A stretch of 64,000 bases of DNA from Hydrogenophaga sp. (lineage in GTDB: Bacteria > Pseudomonadota > Gammaproteobacteria > Burkholderiales > Burkholderiaceae_C). The stretch is from positions 36,903 to 100,902 of the forward strand of contig NZ_JAILWB010000019.1 of NCBI RefSeq assembly GCF_025699295.1, in the 5' to 3' direction. This document shows, piece by piece, positions 52,193 to 61,438 of this stretch. The number at the start of each line of letters is the position of its first letter. The first letter of the stretch is position 1. Under the pieces are notes generated by a model. That model saw only the letters and a list, made by a program, of their open reading frames with translations, ran no database searches and was not told the DNA's origin. The position numbers and the translations under genes were made by a program.

Positions 52193-53026
52193 TCAACCGG
52201 TGAAGTTCACAACCAGCCCGGGCAGCGGCGAACTGAAGCGCGCCGCCCAGCGTTCACCTGGCGCCACCGGCCAGGCGTCGGTCCAGGTGCCGGTGGTGAC
52301 CACGTCGCCGGCCAGCAGATCGGGCGCGCCGGGGCAGGCGCGCAAGGTCTCGACGAAATGCCTCAGCGCGCGCAGCGGGCTGTCGAGCACATTGCTGCCC
52401 GGGCCCTGGTCCATCGGTTCATCGTTCTTGAGCAGCATGGCCTGGGCGTTGGCCAGCAACTGGTCGAGCGCCTGCGCGCTGTCTGCGAGCTCGCGCAGCG
52501 GCACGCGCCGGCCCACCAGCAGACGGGCGTGCAGCGCGCCATCGGCCACGGTATCGGCAGGCAGGAACTTCCAGTCGGGCAGGTGCGACTGCACGATCTC
52601 GAAACCGGGCGCGACCCAGTCGATGGCGTCGAAGAGCTGGTCCAGGGTGGCGGCGGGTGCTGGCGTGGCCTTCATGCCGAAGACCACCTCGGGCTCCAGC
52701 CGGGGCTGGCAGGTGCGGGCCAGCGAGACACTGCCTTCGCCGTCGCACAAGCCGAGGGTGGTGTCCCATACCGTGCCCCAGATCGGCGCGAACACGTTGT
52801 AGCGCGGCCAGATGGTGCGGTTGGTGAAGCCGACCTTGTAGCCGCGCGGGACTTCCCCGCGCGCGATGCGCAACTGCCGCACCGCGAGCGCACGCTCGTA
52901 CGCGGCGGCCATGTCGAACGTGGGGTCGGTGGTGAGCGGGGCGCTCCAGAGCCGACCCTGGTCCAGGTGGTCGAGCAGGCCCTGCGGCGCGAGGGTGTAT
53001 TGGTCGGCGGTCATGCGGGCCATCAT
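52193..53026 (-). CDS. 2-keto-4-pentenoate hydratase-like protein (FAH superfamily)
   Basis: The 277-residue protein has features of the MhpD/2-oxopent-4-enoate hydratase group: GYKVGFTNRTIWPRYNV, RLEPEVVFGM with metal-binding acidic residues, and the end GLVVNFTG. Such enzymes add water to 2-oxoalkenoates in meta-cleavage pathways; some relatives are decarboxylases. The start at 53026 sits four bases after the LysR stop. An ATG at 53014 is also possible. No ring-cleavage dioxygenase is nearby, so its substrate is open. Confidence 0.8.
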   Translation of the reverse strand: MMARMTADQYTLAPQGLLDHLDQGRLWSAPLTTDPTFDMAAAYERALAVRQLRIARGEVPRGYKVGFTNRTIWPRYNVFAPIWGTVWDTTLGLCDGEGSVSLARTCQPRLEPEVVFGMKATPAPAATLDQLFDAIDWVAPGFEIVQSHLPDWKFLPADTVADGALHARLLVGRRVPLRELADSAQALDQLLANAQAMLLKNDEPMDQGPGSNVLDSPLRALRHFVETLRACPGAPDLLAGDVVTTGTWTDAWPVAPGERWAARFSSPLPGLVVNFTG

Positions 53027-53030
53027 AGGT

Positions 53031-53963
53031 TCATGACGCGGCCTGCATGCGGCCGAACAGGCGGTGCACCTGGCTGCGGATCCACTGGTGGGCCGGATCC
53101 TGCGCCGTGCTGGCGTGCCACACCAGCCGCACGTCGTAGTTGGGCGATACCGTGCGCGGCAGCTCCCATACCCGCATGTCCAGCCGCTCGCACACGTTGG
53201 CCGCGTACATCTGCGGCACGATGGTCAGCAGGTCGGTGTTGAGCGCGAGCTCGGGCAGTGCGCCGAAGTGCCGCGCGCGCAGCACGATGCGGTCGGAGAG
53301 TTTCATGCGCACCAGCATCTGCTCCACGCTGCCGTGGAAGGTGGCTGTCGGCGAGGCCACCACCAGCGCGGCTTCGGCGAGCTGGCGCGCGCTCAGCGTA
53401 CGCCCGGCCTTGCCGTTTGCCGGGCGCCAGCGGGCCGACGTCATGGCCACGTAGTGCTCACGAAACAGCAGGTCGGCGCGCACGCCGCGGTGGCGCGGCT
53501 GCAGGATGCCGATGGCGAAATCGATCTCGCGCGACTCCAGCGCGGCGGGCACGTCGTCGGCGGCGACCGAGACGTTGGTCAGGTGCGCCTGTGGCGCCTG
53601 CTGGCGCAGTGCCAGCGCCAGCGGCGGCAGGAACATCATCTCGCCCAGGTCGGACAACGAGGTGCGCCAGCGCATCTCGCTGTGTGCGGGGTCGAAGTCG
53701 TCGCGCTCCGTCAGCGTGGCCTCGAGCAGCTGCAGCTGCGCCTGCACCTCGGGGGCAATGCGCTCGCACAGGCGGGTGGGCTTGAGCCCGCTGGGCGAGC
53801 GCACGAACAGGTCGTCCCGGAAGTGATCGCGCAGGCGCGACAGCGCATTGCTGGTGGCAGGCTGCGAGAGCGCGAGTGCCCTTCCGGCGGCGGTCACCGA
53901 GCCGCTGCGGTGGATCGCGGCGAGCACGCGCAACAGGTTGAGGTCGAGCTGTCGGAAGTTCAT
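53031..53963 (-). CDS. LysR-family transcriptional regulator
   Basis: The 310-residue protein has the LysR helix-turn-helix at the N-terminus (FRQLDLNLLRVLAAIHRSGS, then AAGRALALSQPATSNALSRL) and a substrate-binding domain. It is the first gene of a leftward unit with the hydratase and diverges from iorA. LysR regulators usually control the gene facing them, so it probably senses a substrate of the iorAB-TRAP operon. Confidence 0.92.
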   Translation of the reverse strand: MNFRQLDLNLLRVLAAIHRSGSVTAAGRALALSQPATSNALSRLRDHFRDDLFVRSPSGLKPTRLCERIAPEVQAQLQLLEATLTERDDFDPAHSEMRWRTSLSDLGEMMFLPPLALALRQQAPQAHLTNVSVAADDVPAALESREIDFAIGILQPRHRGVRADLLFREHYVAMTSARWRPANGKAGRTLSARQLAEAALVVASPTATFHGSVEQMLVRMKLSDRIVLRARHFGALPELALNTDLLTIVPQMYAANVCERLDMRVWELPRTVSPNYDVRLVWHASTAQDPAHQWIRSQVHRLFGRMQAAS

Positions 53964-54005
53964 AAGGGTTCACCCGGATTATCCATCCTGTGAATGCCCC
54001 ACATC

Positions 54006-54023
54006 TGATCAATCCATTGGTCA
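54006..54023. promoter_or_regulatory. Candidate LysR-type operator between the regulator and iorA
   Basis: TGATC at 54006-54010 and GGTCA at 54019-54023 form an imperfect dyad with an eight-base centre, in the AT-richer gap between the LysR gene and iorA. The position is typical for a LysR site; the match is modest. Confidence 0.35.
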
Positions 54024-54073
54024 TATGGCCTGCCAAGGCCTACATTGCGCAGACAACGACAGGAGATCCACGA

Positions 54074-56221
54074 TTGGAACGTTCATTCCACAGCGAAATT
54101 GAAGCGCTGAAGCTCGGCGCGGGCGAGACCTTCCATGGCGAGGGCATCCTCGCGGTGACCAAGGCGCTGCTGCAGTCCGGAGTGACCTACGTGGGTGGCT
54201 ATCAGGGTTCGCCGATCTCGCACCTGCTCGACGTGATGGTGCAGGCCAAGCCCTACATGGACGAGCTCGGCGTGCACGTCGAGGCCTGCACCAACGAGAG
54301 CTCGGCCGCCGCGATGCTGGCCGCGTCCATCATGTACCCGGTGCGCGGGGCGGTCACCTGGAAGTCGGTGGTGGGCACCAACGTGGCGTCCGACGCGCTC
54401 TCCAACCTGGCCTCGCCGGGCGTGATGGGCGGCGCCCTGATCGTCGTGGGCGAGGACTATGGCGAGGGCGCCAGCGTGATCCAGGAGCGCACGCACGCCT
54501 TCGCGATGAAATCGGCCCTGTGGCTGCTGGATCCGCGGCCCGACCTGCCGACCATCGTGCGCATGACGCAGAAGGCTTTCGAGCTGTCCGAGGCCTCGAA
54601 CACGCCGGTGATGATGGAACTGCGCATCCGCGCCTGCCACGTGCAGGGCAGTTTCGTTGCCAGCGACAACATCGCGCCGGCCATCTCCAGCCGCCTGTTG
54701 CAGCAGGAGGCTGCGACCTTCAGCTACGACCGCCTTGCGCACCCACCCTCCACCTTCCGGCACGAGAAGCACAAGTACGAGGTGCGCATGCCCGCGGCGC
54801 GCCGCTTCATCGAAGAGGCCGGCCTGAACGAGCGCATCGACGGCCGCCACGCCGAGGTCGGCCTGATCGTGCAGGGTGGCCTGTACAACACCACCATCCG
54901 CGCACTGCAGCAGGCCGGCCTGGCCGACGACATGGGTCGCAGCGACATTCCCATGCTGGTGCTCAACGTGGTCTATCCGCTGGTGCCGGAACAGATCACC
55001 GGCTTCTGCGCCGGCAGGCGCGCCGTGCTGGTGATCGAGGAAGGTCAGCCCGAGTTCATCGAGCAGGACATCGCCACGCAGTTGCGCCGCGCCGACCTGC
55101 AGACGCGCCTGCACGGCAAGGACCTGCTGCCCATGGGCGGCGAGTACACCGCGGAGATTCTGCTCAAGGGCCTCGCGGCCTTCGTCGGCGAGCACCTGCC
55201 GGCGCTCGACACCTCGGCCGCGCAGGCCTTCGACACCGAGCTCGCCGAGGTGCGCCAGCGCGCGCTGACCGAACTGGGCGGCGGCGTGCCCGCGCGTCCG
55301 CCCAATTTCTGCACCGGTTGCCCCGAGCGCCCGGTGTTTGCCGCACTCAAGCTGGTCGAGCGGGAGGTGGGCAAGCTGCACATCTCCACCGACATCGGCT
55401 GCCATTCGTTCGCCACCTTCGAGCCGTTCTCGTTCGGCAATTCCATCCTCGGCTACGGCATGAGCATGGCGTCGAGTGCGGCGGTGAAGAACTTCTCGGC
55501 CAAGCGCCCGATCGCCATCATGGGCGACGGCGGCTTCTGGCACAACGGCCTGCTCTCGGGGGTGAGTTCCACGCTGCTCAACCAGGGCGATGGCGTTCTG
55601 GTGATCATGAAGAACGGCTACACCTCGGCCACCGGCACGCAGGAGACCATGTCCACGCCGGCGTCCGAGGCCAAGCGCGTGGCCGAGGGATCGAGTGCCA
55701 CGGCCGACGAGATGACGATCGAGAACACGCTCAAGGGCATGGGCGTGAAGTGGATCCGGACCGTGCACAACTACCGCGTGTCGAAGGTGCGTGAAGTGCT
55801 CAAGGACGCGGTGAACTCGCCGTTCGCCGGGCTCAAGGTGGTGATCGCCGAGGGCGAATGCCAGCTCGAGCGGCAGCGGCGCCTCAAGCCCATCCGCGCG
55901 CGCCGCCTCAAGGAAGGTCTGCGCAGCGTGCGCACGCGCTACGGCGTGGACGAGGACACCTGCACCGGCGACCACTCCTGTATCCGCCTCTCGGGTTGCC
56001 CCACGCTCACGGTCAAGCCCGCGGCCGACCCGCTGCGCCGTGAGCCGGTGGCGCATGTCACCAACGGCTGCGTGGGCTGCGGTCTGTGCGGCGAGGTGGC
56101 CGACGCGGCCGTGCTCTGCCCCTCGTTCCACAAGATCGAAATCGTCACCCACCCGAACTGGTGGGATCGCCTGACCGACCGTTTCAACCGCTTCTTCATC
56201 GGCATGCTGCAACCTGCCTGA
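54074..56221 (+). CDS. iorA: Indolepyruvate ferredoxin oxidoreductase alpha-subunit-like protein
   Basis: The 715-residue product, from a TTG at 54074 with AGGAG nine bases before, begins MERSFHSEIEALKLGAGE, the usual family start. The GTG at 53990 would add 28 residues of no clear similarity. An N-terminal pyruvate-oxidoreductase-type domain, a thiamine-diphosphate domain (IMGDGGFWHNGLLSG) and a C-terminal ferredoxin-like part with CTGDHSCIRLSGC and CVGCGLCGEV are seen. Such enzymes convert arylpyruvates to aryl-acetyl-CoA and reduced ferredoxin. It is followed by iorB after six bases. Confidence 0.88.
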   Translation: MERSFHSEIEALKLGAGETFHGEGILAVTKALLQSGVTYVGGYQGSPISHLLDVMVQAKPYMDELGVHVEACTNESSAAAMLAASIMYPVRGAVTWKSVVGTNVASDALSNLASPGVMGGALIVVGEDYGEGASVIQERTHAFAMKSALWLLDPRPDLPTIVRMTQKAFELSEASNTPVMMELRIRACHVQGSFVASDNIAPAISSRLLQQEAATFSYDRLAHPPSTFRHEKHKYEVRMPAARRFIEEAGLNERIDGRHAEVGLIVQGGLYNTTIRALQQAGLADDMGRSDIPMLVLNVVYPLVPEQITGFCAGRRAVLVIEEGQPEFIEQDIATQLRRADLQTRLHGKDLLPMGGEYTAEILLKGLAAFVGEHLPALDTSAAQAFDTELAEVRQRALTELGGGVPARPPNFCTGCPERPVFAALKLVEREVGKLHISTDIGCHSFATFEPFSFGNSILGYGMSMASSAAVKNFSAKRPIAIMGDGGFWHNGLLSGVSSTLLNQGDGVLVIMKNGYTSATGTQETMSTPASEAKRVAEGSSATADEMTIENTLKGMGVKWIRTVHNYRVSKVREVLKDAVNSPFAGLKVVIAEGECQLERQRRLKPIRARRLKEGLRSVRTRYGVDEDTCTGDHSCIRLSGCPTLTVKPAADPLRREPVAHVTNGCVGCGLCGEVADAAVLCPSFHKIEIVTHPNWWDRLTDRFNRFFIGMLQPA

Positions 56222-56227
56222 ACCACC

Positions 56228-57805
56228 ATGACCCCGAACAATTCCTCCTGTGGCATCCTGATCGCGGCACTCGGTGGCGAGGGTGGCGGCGTGCTGGCCG
56301 ACTGGCTGGTGCAGTGCGCGCGCCAACATGGCTTGCCGGTGCAGGCGACCTCGGTGCCTGGTGTGGCGCAGCGCACAGGTGCCACCAGCTACTACATCGA
56401 GCTGCTGCGCGAGCCACTGCCCGCGGCGTCCGCCGCGCCCGTGTTCGGCCTCACACCGGTGGCGGGGCGCGTGGATGTGGTGGTGGCCAGTGAGCTGCTG
56501 GAGGCAGCGCGCATGATCGAGCGCGGCTTCGTCACGGGCCGAACGACCCTGCTGGCGTCAACCCACCGCGTCTACACCACGCTGGAGAAGATGCACATGG
56601 CCGACGGCCGGCAGGACCCGCAGCGCCTGATGGATGCGGCGCGCGCGCTGGCGCGCCAGACCGTGTTGTTCGACATGGAAGCCGTCACGCAGCAGACCGG
56701 CACCGTGATCTCGGCCGTGATGTTCGGCGCGCTCGCCGGCGCCGGTGTGCTGCCCTGGCCGCGCGCCGTGTGCGAGGACGTGATCCGTGCATCCGGCAAG
56801 GGTGTGCAGGCCAGTCTGGCGGGGTTTGCCGCCGCGTTCGACCAGGCGCGGCAGCCGCTGGCCGCCGTGCCGGCCGTTTCGCGCGACGCGCTGCAGGTGC
56901 TGGCCGATGCCGATGTACCGGCCGCGCTGCGAAGTGCATGGACCGGGCGCCTGCAGGCCTGGCCGGCGCCCGTGCAACTGCTGGCCGTGCACGGCGCGCT
57001 GCGCTGCCGCGACTACCAGCACGACGCGTATGCCGATCACTTTCTGGGCCATGTGCAGGGCCTGGTGGACGCTGCCACGCCCGCTGCCACCGAAGCGCTG
57101 GAGGAGTCGGTGCGCCATCTGGCGCTGTGGATGTGTTTCGAGGATGTGATCCGGGTGGCGGACCTCAAGACGCGGCGCAGCCGCTACGCGCGCGTGGCCA
57201 GCGAGGCACAGGTGCGTCCGGGCGACATCGTGCGTGTGACCGAACACTTCAAGCCCGGCATCGACGAGGTGGCCGCGGTGCTGCCGCGCGCGCTGGGCCA
57301 GTGGCTGGTGGCGCTGGCCACGAGGCGCGGCTGGATGGGCAAGGCCCATGTGGGCCTGCACATCCGTTCCACCAGCCTCTGGGGTTTCCTGATGCTGCGT
57401 GGCCTGGCCTGGCTGCGCCCGCTGCGCCCCCGATCGCTGCGCTACGCACAGGAGCACGAAACCCTGGCCGCGTGGCTGGACGCGATGCGCCAGGTGCTGC
57501 CGCGCTCGCCCGCGCTGGCGCTCGCGCTCGCGGGCCTGCCGCAGGTGCTCAAGGGCTATGGAGACACCCAGGTGCGTGGCCGGCTGAACTACGCGCGGCT
57601 GTGGAGTGTGCACGTCGCACCCGCCCTCGAAGGCGGGCTGGACGCGCAGCAGGCCGCGACCGGTCTGCGCGACGCGTTGCGTGCCACGCTGGCCGACCCC
57701 GAGGGCAAACTCAACCAGGCGCACCGCCCCGTCGCCAGCAGTGCGCAACCCGTGTTCTGGGCCCCCAGGCCCGCGCGCGACAAGCCGATCACCCCCGCCG
57801 CATGA
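56228..57805 (+). CDS. iorB: Indolepyruvate oxidoreductase beta-subunit-like protein with long C-terminal domain
   Basis: The 525-residue protein starts with the gamma/beta-type oxidoreductase fold (LIAALGGEGGGVLADWLVQ and VPGVAQRTGATSYYIE, about residues 1-190). It continues for over 300 residues of mostly helical sequence like the DUF6537 extension. The archaeal IorB is only about 200 residues, so the C-terminal half is an added domain of unknown role. It is coupled to iorA and followed after 54 bases by a TRAP binding protein gene. Confidence 0.85.
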   Translation: MTPNNSSCGILIAALGGEGGGVLADWLVQCARQHGLPVQATSVPGVAQRTGATSYYIELLREPLPAASAAPVFGLTPVAGRVDVVVASELLEAARMIERGFVTGRTTLLASTHRVYTTLEKMHMADGRQDPQRLMDAARALARQTVLFDMEAVTQQTGTVISAVMFGALAGAGVLPWPRAVCEDVIRASGKGVQASLAGFAAAFDQARQPLAAVPAVSRDALQVLADADVPAALRSAWTGRLQAWPAPVQLLAVHGALRCRDYQHDAYADHFLGHVQGLVDAATPAATEALEESVRHLALWMCFEDVIRVADLKTRRSRYARVASEAQVRPGDIVRVTEHFKPGIDEVAAVLPRALGQWLVALATRRGWMGKAHVGLHIRSTSLWGFLMLRGLAWLRPLRPRSLRYAQEHETLAAWLDAMRQVLPRSPALALALAGLPQVLKGYGDTQVRGRLNYARLWSVHVAPALEGGLDAQQAATGLRDALRATLADPEGKLNQAHRPVASSAQPVFWAPRPARDKPITPAA

Positions 57806-57859
57806 CCCTCCCGTCGTGCGACCTCGCTTGAGAAACGTCAACAACCAGGAGACAGACAC

Positions 57860-58888
57860 ATGAAGCATCGAATCACCCCCACCCTTCGCGCCGCCGCGAT
57901 CGCCACCCTGCTGCTGGGCACGCTCGGCGCACAGGCTCAGGACAAGGCGGTCGAACTCAAGTTCGCCCACTGGCTGCCGGCCTCGCACCCGCTGGCCAAA
58001 CTGGGCTTCGAGCCCTGGGCCAAGTCGGTGGAAGCCGCGTCCAATGGGTCGATCAAGGTGATGCTCTTCCCTGCGCAGCAACTGGGCAAGGCGGCCGACC
58101 ACTACGACATGGCGCGCGATGGCATCGCGCAGATGACCTGGGTGAATCCGGGCTACCAGGCGGGCCGCTTCCCGCTCATCGCTGCCGGCGAGCTGCCCTT
58201 CCTGCTGGGCAAGCCCGGCCCGAGCTCGGCAGCGCTCGACCAGTGGTACCGCCAGTACGCCGCCACCGAGATGAAGGACGTGAAGCTCTGCTTCACCCAC
58301 GTGCACGTGGGGACCTTCCATTCGAAGACGCCGATCACCGAGCCGGGCCAGCTCAAGGGCATGAAGATCCGTTCGTCCAACGGCACCGTGGCGCAGACCA
58401 TGAGCCTGCTGGGCGCGACCAACGTGCAGGTCTCCGCGCCCGAGTCGCGCGACGCGCTGCAGAAGGGACTGGCCGATGCCATCACCTTCCCCTGGAAGTC
58501 GATCATCACCTTCGGCATCGACAAGGCGGTGAAGTACCACTCCGACATGCGCTTCTATGCGTCTGACTTCGTGTGGGTGATGAACAAGCCCTGGTACGAC
58601 GGCCTGGCCGCGGGCCAGAAGAAGGTCATCGACGACCATTGCAACAACGCCTGGGCCGCGCGCGTGGGCGCCGACTGGGGCGACAACGAGGACAGCGGTC
58701 GCGAGGCGCTGGAGAAGACCGCCGGTCATACGCTGGTGAAGATCTCGCCCGCGCAGATGGACGCGTGGAAGAAGGCCGTCGAGCCGGTCTACGCCGAGTG
58801 GGTCAAGGCAGCCAGCGCCACCGGCGTGAACGGCCAGGCCGCACTCGACGGCCTGCGCAAGGAACTGGCCGCGCGGCAGGCCAATTGA
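57860..58888 (+). CDS. dctP: TRAP transporter substrate-binding protein
   Basis: The 342-residue periplasmic protein has a Sec signal (about residues 1-26, ending AQA) and the DctP fold with FAHWLPASHPLAKLGFEPWAKSV and LKGMKIRSSNGTVAQTMSLLGA. The Arg in KIRSSN is the residue expected to hold the substrate's carboxylate. AGGAGA precedes the start. The ligand is unknown; its operon with iorAB suggests an aromatic or 2-oxo acid. Confidence 0.92.
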   Translation: MKHRITPTLRAAAIATLLLGTLGAQAQDKAVELKFAHWLPASHPLAKLGFEPWAKSVEAASNGSIKVMLFPAQQLGKAADHYDMARDGIAQMTWVNPGYQAGRFPLIAAGELPFLLGKPGPSSAALDQWYRQYAATEMKDVKLCFTHVHVGTFHSKTPITEPGQLKGMKIRSSNGTVAQTMSLLGATNVQVSAPESRDALQKGLADAITFPWKSIITFGIDKAVKYHSDMRFYASDFVWVMNKPWYDGLAAGQKKVIDDHCNNAWAARVGADWGDNEDSGREALEKTAGHTLVKISPAQMDAWKKAVEPVYAEWVKAASATGVNGQAALDGLRKELAARQAN

Positions 58889-59391
58889 TGAACCGCCTGC
58901 TGTCGGCGGTCGAGACGCTTGCCGCGCTCTCGCTGCTGTTGATCGCCCTGCTGACGGCGGGCAACGTGGGGGTGCGCTATGCGTTCAGCTGGCAGATCCC
59001 CGACTGGTTCGACGGCACCCAGATGCTGCTGGGCATCGCGATGTTCTGGGGCATTGCGCTGGCCACCTGGTATGGCACGCACATCGCGGTGGACCTGTTG
59101 TGGGAGTCGGCCGGTGCGCGCGGCAAGCGCGTGATCGACATCTTCGCCACGCTGGTCACCGTGGTGTTCCTGGTGCCCATGGCCTGGATGGTCTGGGTCA
59201 AGGTGGGGGGCACCGGCAGCCAGGGCACGATGGACCTGCGCCTGCCGCTGAAGTGGTTCTACAGCGCGGCCGCGCTGGGAGCCACCGTGGCCGCCGTGCT
59301 GGCCGTGGCGCGACTGGTGCTGCTGCCGATGGGGCGCGCGGCCAGTGCGCATGGCGAGGCCGATGGCGAAGGGGCCGTGCATGGACCGTGA
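58888..59391 (+). CDS. dctQ: TRAP transporter small permease
   Basis: The 167-residue membrane protein has four hydrophobic segments and the DctQ pattern (ALLTAGNVGVRYAFSW, GIALATWYGTHIAVDLL). Its start shares one base with the dctP stop, and its last 11 bases overlap dctM. It links binding protein and large permease. Confidence 0.9.
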   Translation: MNRLLSAVETLAALSLLLIALLTAGNVGVRYAFSWQIPDWFDGTQMLLGIAMFWGIALATWYGTHIAVDLLWESAGARGKRVIDIFATLVTVVFLVPMAWMVWVKVGGTGSQGTMDLRLPLKWFYSAAALGATVAAVLAVARLVLLPMGRAASAHGEADGEGAVHGP

Positions 59392-60682
59392 TCTGGTGGC
59401 CCTGCTGGGCTTTGTCGGCATGTTCGGCCTTATGGCCTTGCGCGTGCCCATTGGCGCGGCCATGGGCATCGCGGGCGTGGCGGGCTTTGCGGCGCTGGCC
59501 GGTCTCACGCCGGGCCTGAACCTGCTGGCCAACGTGCCGCTTTCGGTGCTCACCGACTACAACCTCATCGTCATCCCGATGTTCATCCTGATGGGGGCCT
59601 TCGCCTCGCACTCGGGCATGAGCGCCGAGCTGTTTGCCGCCGGGCGTGCCTGGCTGCACCACCGGCGGGGCGGGCTGGCGTTGGCCTCCGTGGTTGCCTG
59701 CGGCGGTTTCTCGGCCATCAATGGTTCGTCGGTGGCCACCGCGGCCACCATGACGCAGGTGGCGCTGCCCGAGATGCGGCGATCGGGCTACGAGCCCGGC
59801 ATCTCGGCAGGGCTGATCGCCGCGGGCGGCACGCTGGGCATCATGATCCCGCCCTCGGTGATCCTGGTGCTCTACGGCATCATGACCGAGACCGACATCA
59901 CCAAACTGTTCGCCGCCGGCGTGGTGCCGGGGCTGCTGGCGGTGGTGTTGTATTCCTCGGTGGTGGCGCTGATCGCGCACCTGAGGCCCGAATGGATGCC
60001 GCGCGGTGAATGGCACGGCTGGGGCGAACGCTTTGCCGCGCTGCGGCCGCTGTGGGCGGTGGTGGTGCTGTTCCTGTTCGTGCTGGGGGGCATCTATGGT
60101 GGCCTGTTCACTGTGCAGGAGGCTGCGGGCGTAGGCGCCACCGGCACGCTGCTCATCGGCATCGCGCGCGGTCGCCTGCGCTGGCGCGAGATCAGGGCCG
60201 CGCTCATCAGCGCGCTGCGCGTGTCCTCGGCCATCATGATGATCGTGGTCGGGGCCTACCTGTTTGGCTACTTCCTCACCATCACGCAGTTCACGCAGAA
60301 CGCAGTCGACACGCTCGTGGGTCTGCCGATCGGGCCGTACGGCGTGCTCGCGCTGGTGATGCTGGGCTACCTCGTGCTGGGGGCCGTGATGGACGAACTG
60401 GCCATGCTGCTGCTGACCGTGCCCATCGTGTTTCCCGCCATGGTGCAGCTCGGCTTCGACCCCGTGTGGTTCGGCGTGATCGTGGTGATGGCGGTGACCT
60501 TCGGCATGATCTGTCCGCCCGTGGGCATGAACGTTTTCGTGATCAATTCGATTGCGCGCGACCTGCCCCTGGGTTCCATCTACCGCGGCACCGCCCCGTT
60601 CATCGCGGCCGACGTGGTGCGCCTGCTGATCCTGTGCGCGTTCCCGGCGCTGTCGCTGTGGTTGCCGGGCTTCATCGAATAG
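59381..60682 (+). CDS. dctM: TRAP transporter large permease
   Basis: The 433-residue protein has about twelve hydrophobic segments and the DctM family motifs GGFSAINGSSVATAATM and GGTLGIMIPPSVILVLYG. It is the sodium-driven channel of the TRAP system. The ATG at 59381 lies inside dctQ. Just after the stop is the exact palindrome AGCCTTCGAAGGCT (60681-60694), which may be a hairpin at the operon end. Confidence 0.93.
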   Translation: MDRDLVALLGFVGMFGLMALRVPIGAAMGIAGVAGFAALAGLTPGLNLLANVPLSVLTDYNLIVIPMFILMGAFASHSGMSAELFAAGRAWLHHRRGGLALASVVACGGFSAINGSSVATAATMTQVALPEMRRSGYEPGISAGLIAAGGTLGIMIPPSVILVLYGIMTETDITKLFAAGVVPGLLAVVLYSSVVALIAHLRPEWMPRGEWHGWGERFAALRPLWAVVVLFLFVLGGIYGGLFTVQEAAGVGATGTLLIGIARGRLRWREIRAALISALRVSSAIMMIVVGAYLFGYFLTITQFTQNAVDTLVGLPIGPYGVLALVMLGYLVLGAVMDELAMLLLTVPIVFPAMVQLGFDPVWFGVIVVMAVTFGMICPPVGMNVFVINSIARDLPLGSIYRGTAPFIAADVVRLLILCAFPALSLWLPGFIE

Positions 60683-60728
60683 CCTTCGAAGGCTGCGGCA
60701 TGGCGCCATGGGCGCTATGCTGCCGCCC

Positions 60729-61433
60729 ATGAACACTCCCTTGCTCGAGATCCAGGAATTCGTGACCGGCGGCGACACCGCCGCCACACCCTCCGCGTCC
60801 CTCATCGTGCTGCACGGCCTGGGCGCCGACGGCAGCGACTTCGTGCCCATCGCGCAGGAGCTCGACCTGGGCGCCGTCGGCCCGGTGCGCTTCGTCTTTC
60901 CCAGCGCACCCGTGCGCCCGGTCACGATCAATGGCGGCTACCGCATGCGCGCCTGGTACGACATCCATCCACCCAGCGCCGACCCGGCACTGCCCCGGCC
61001 CGAGGACGCTGCCGGCCTGCGTGCCTCGCAGGACCTGGTGCAGGGCCTGATCGAGCGCGAGATCGCGCGCGGCGTTCCCGCCGGGCGCATCGTGCTCATG
61101 GGGTTCTCGCAGGGCTGCGCGATGGCGCTGATGACCGGCCTGCGCGCGCCGCAGCGCCTGGCCGGCCTGGTGGGCCTCTCGGGCTACCTGCCGCTGGCCG
61201 CCACCACGGCGGCCGAGCGCGGCGACGCCAACCGCGACGTGCCGATCTTCCTGGCGCATGGCGAGCACGACCCCATGGTCACCATCGACCGCGCCACGGC
61301 GTCGCGCGATGCGCTCATGGCGCTGGGCTACCGCATCGAATGGCACAGCTACCCGATGGAACACTCGGTGTGCGCCGAGGAGGTGGACGACCTCAACGCG
61401 TGGTTGCTGCGGGTGCTGAGCGCCGCGCCCTGA
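60729..61433 (+). CDS. Alpha/beta-hydrolase carboxylesterase
   Basis: The 234-residue protein matches the phospholipase/carboxylesterase family: LIVLHGLGADGSDFVPI, nucleophile S127 in GFSQG, the Asp in HGEHDPMV and the His in MEHSV. Such enzymes cut small carboxyl esters or thioesters. The ATG at 60729 (MNTPLLEIQ) fits the family better than the in-frame start 21 bases earlier. It follows dctM by 46 bases and could be the last gene of that transcript. It converges on the MocR gene. Confidence 0.9.
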   Translation: MNTPLLEIQEFVTGGDTAATPSASLIVLHGLGADGSDFVPIAQELDLGAVGPVRFVFPSAPVRPVTINGGYRMRAWYDIHPPSADPALPRPEDAAGLRASQDLVQGLIEREIARGVPAGRIVLMGFSQGCAMALMTGLRAPQRLAGLVGLSGYLPLAATTAAERGDANRDVPIFLAHGEHDPMVTIDRATASRDALMALGYRIEWHSYPMEHSVCAEEVDDLNAWLLRVLSAAP

Positions 61434-61438
61434 GCCCT

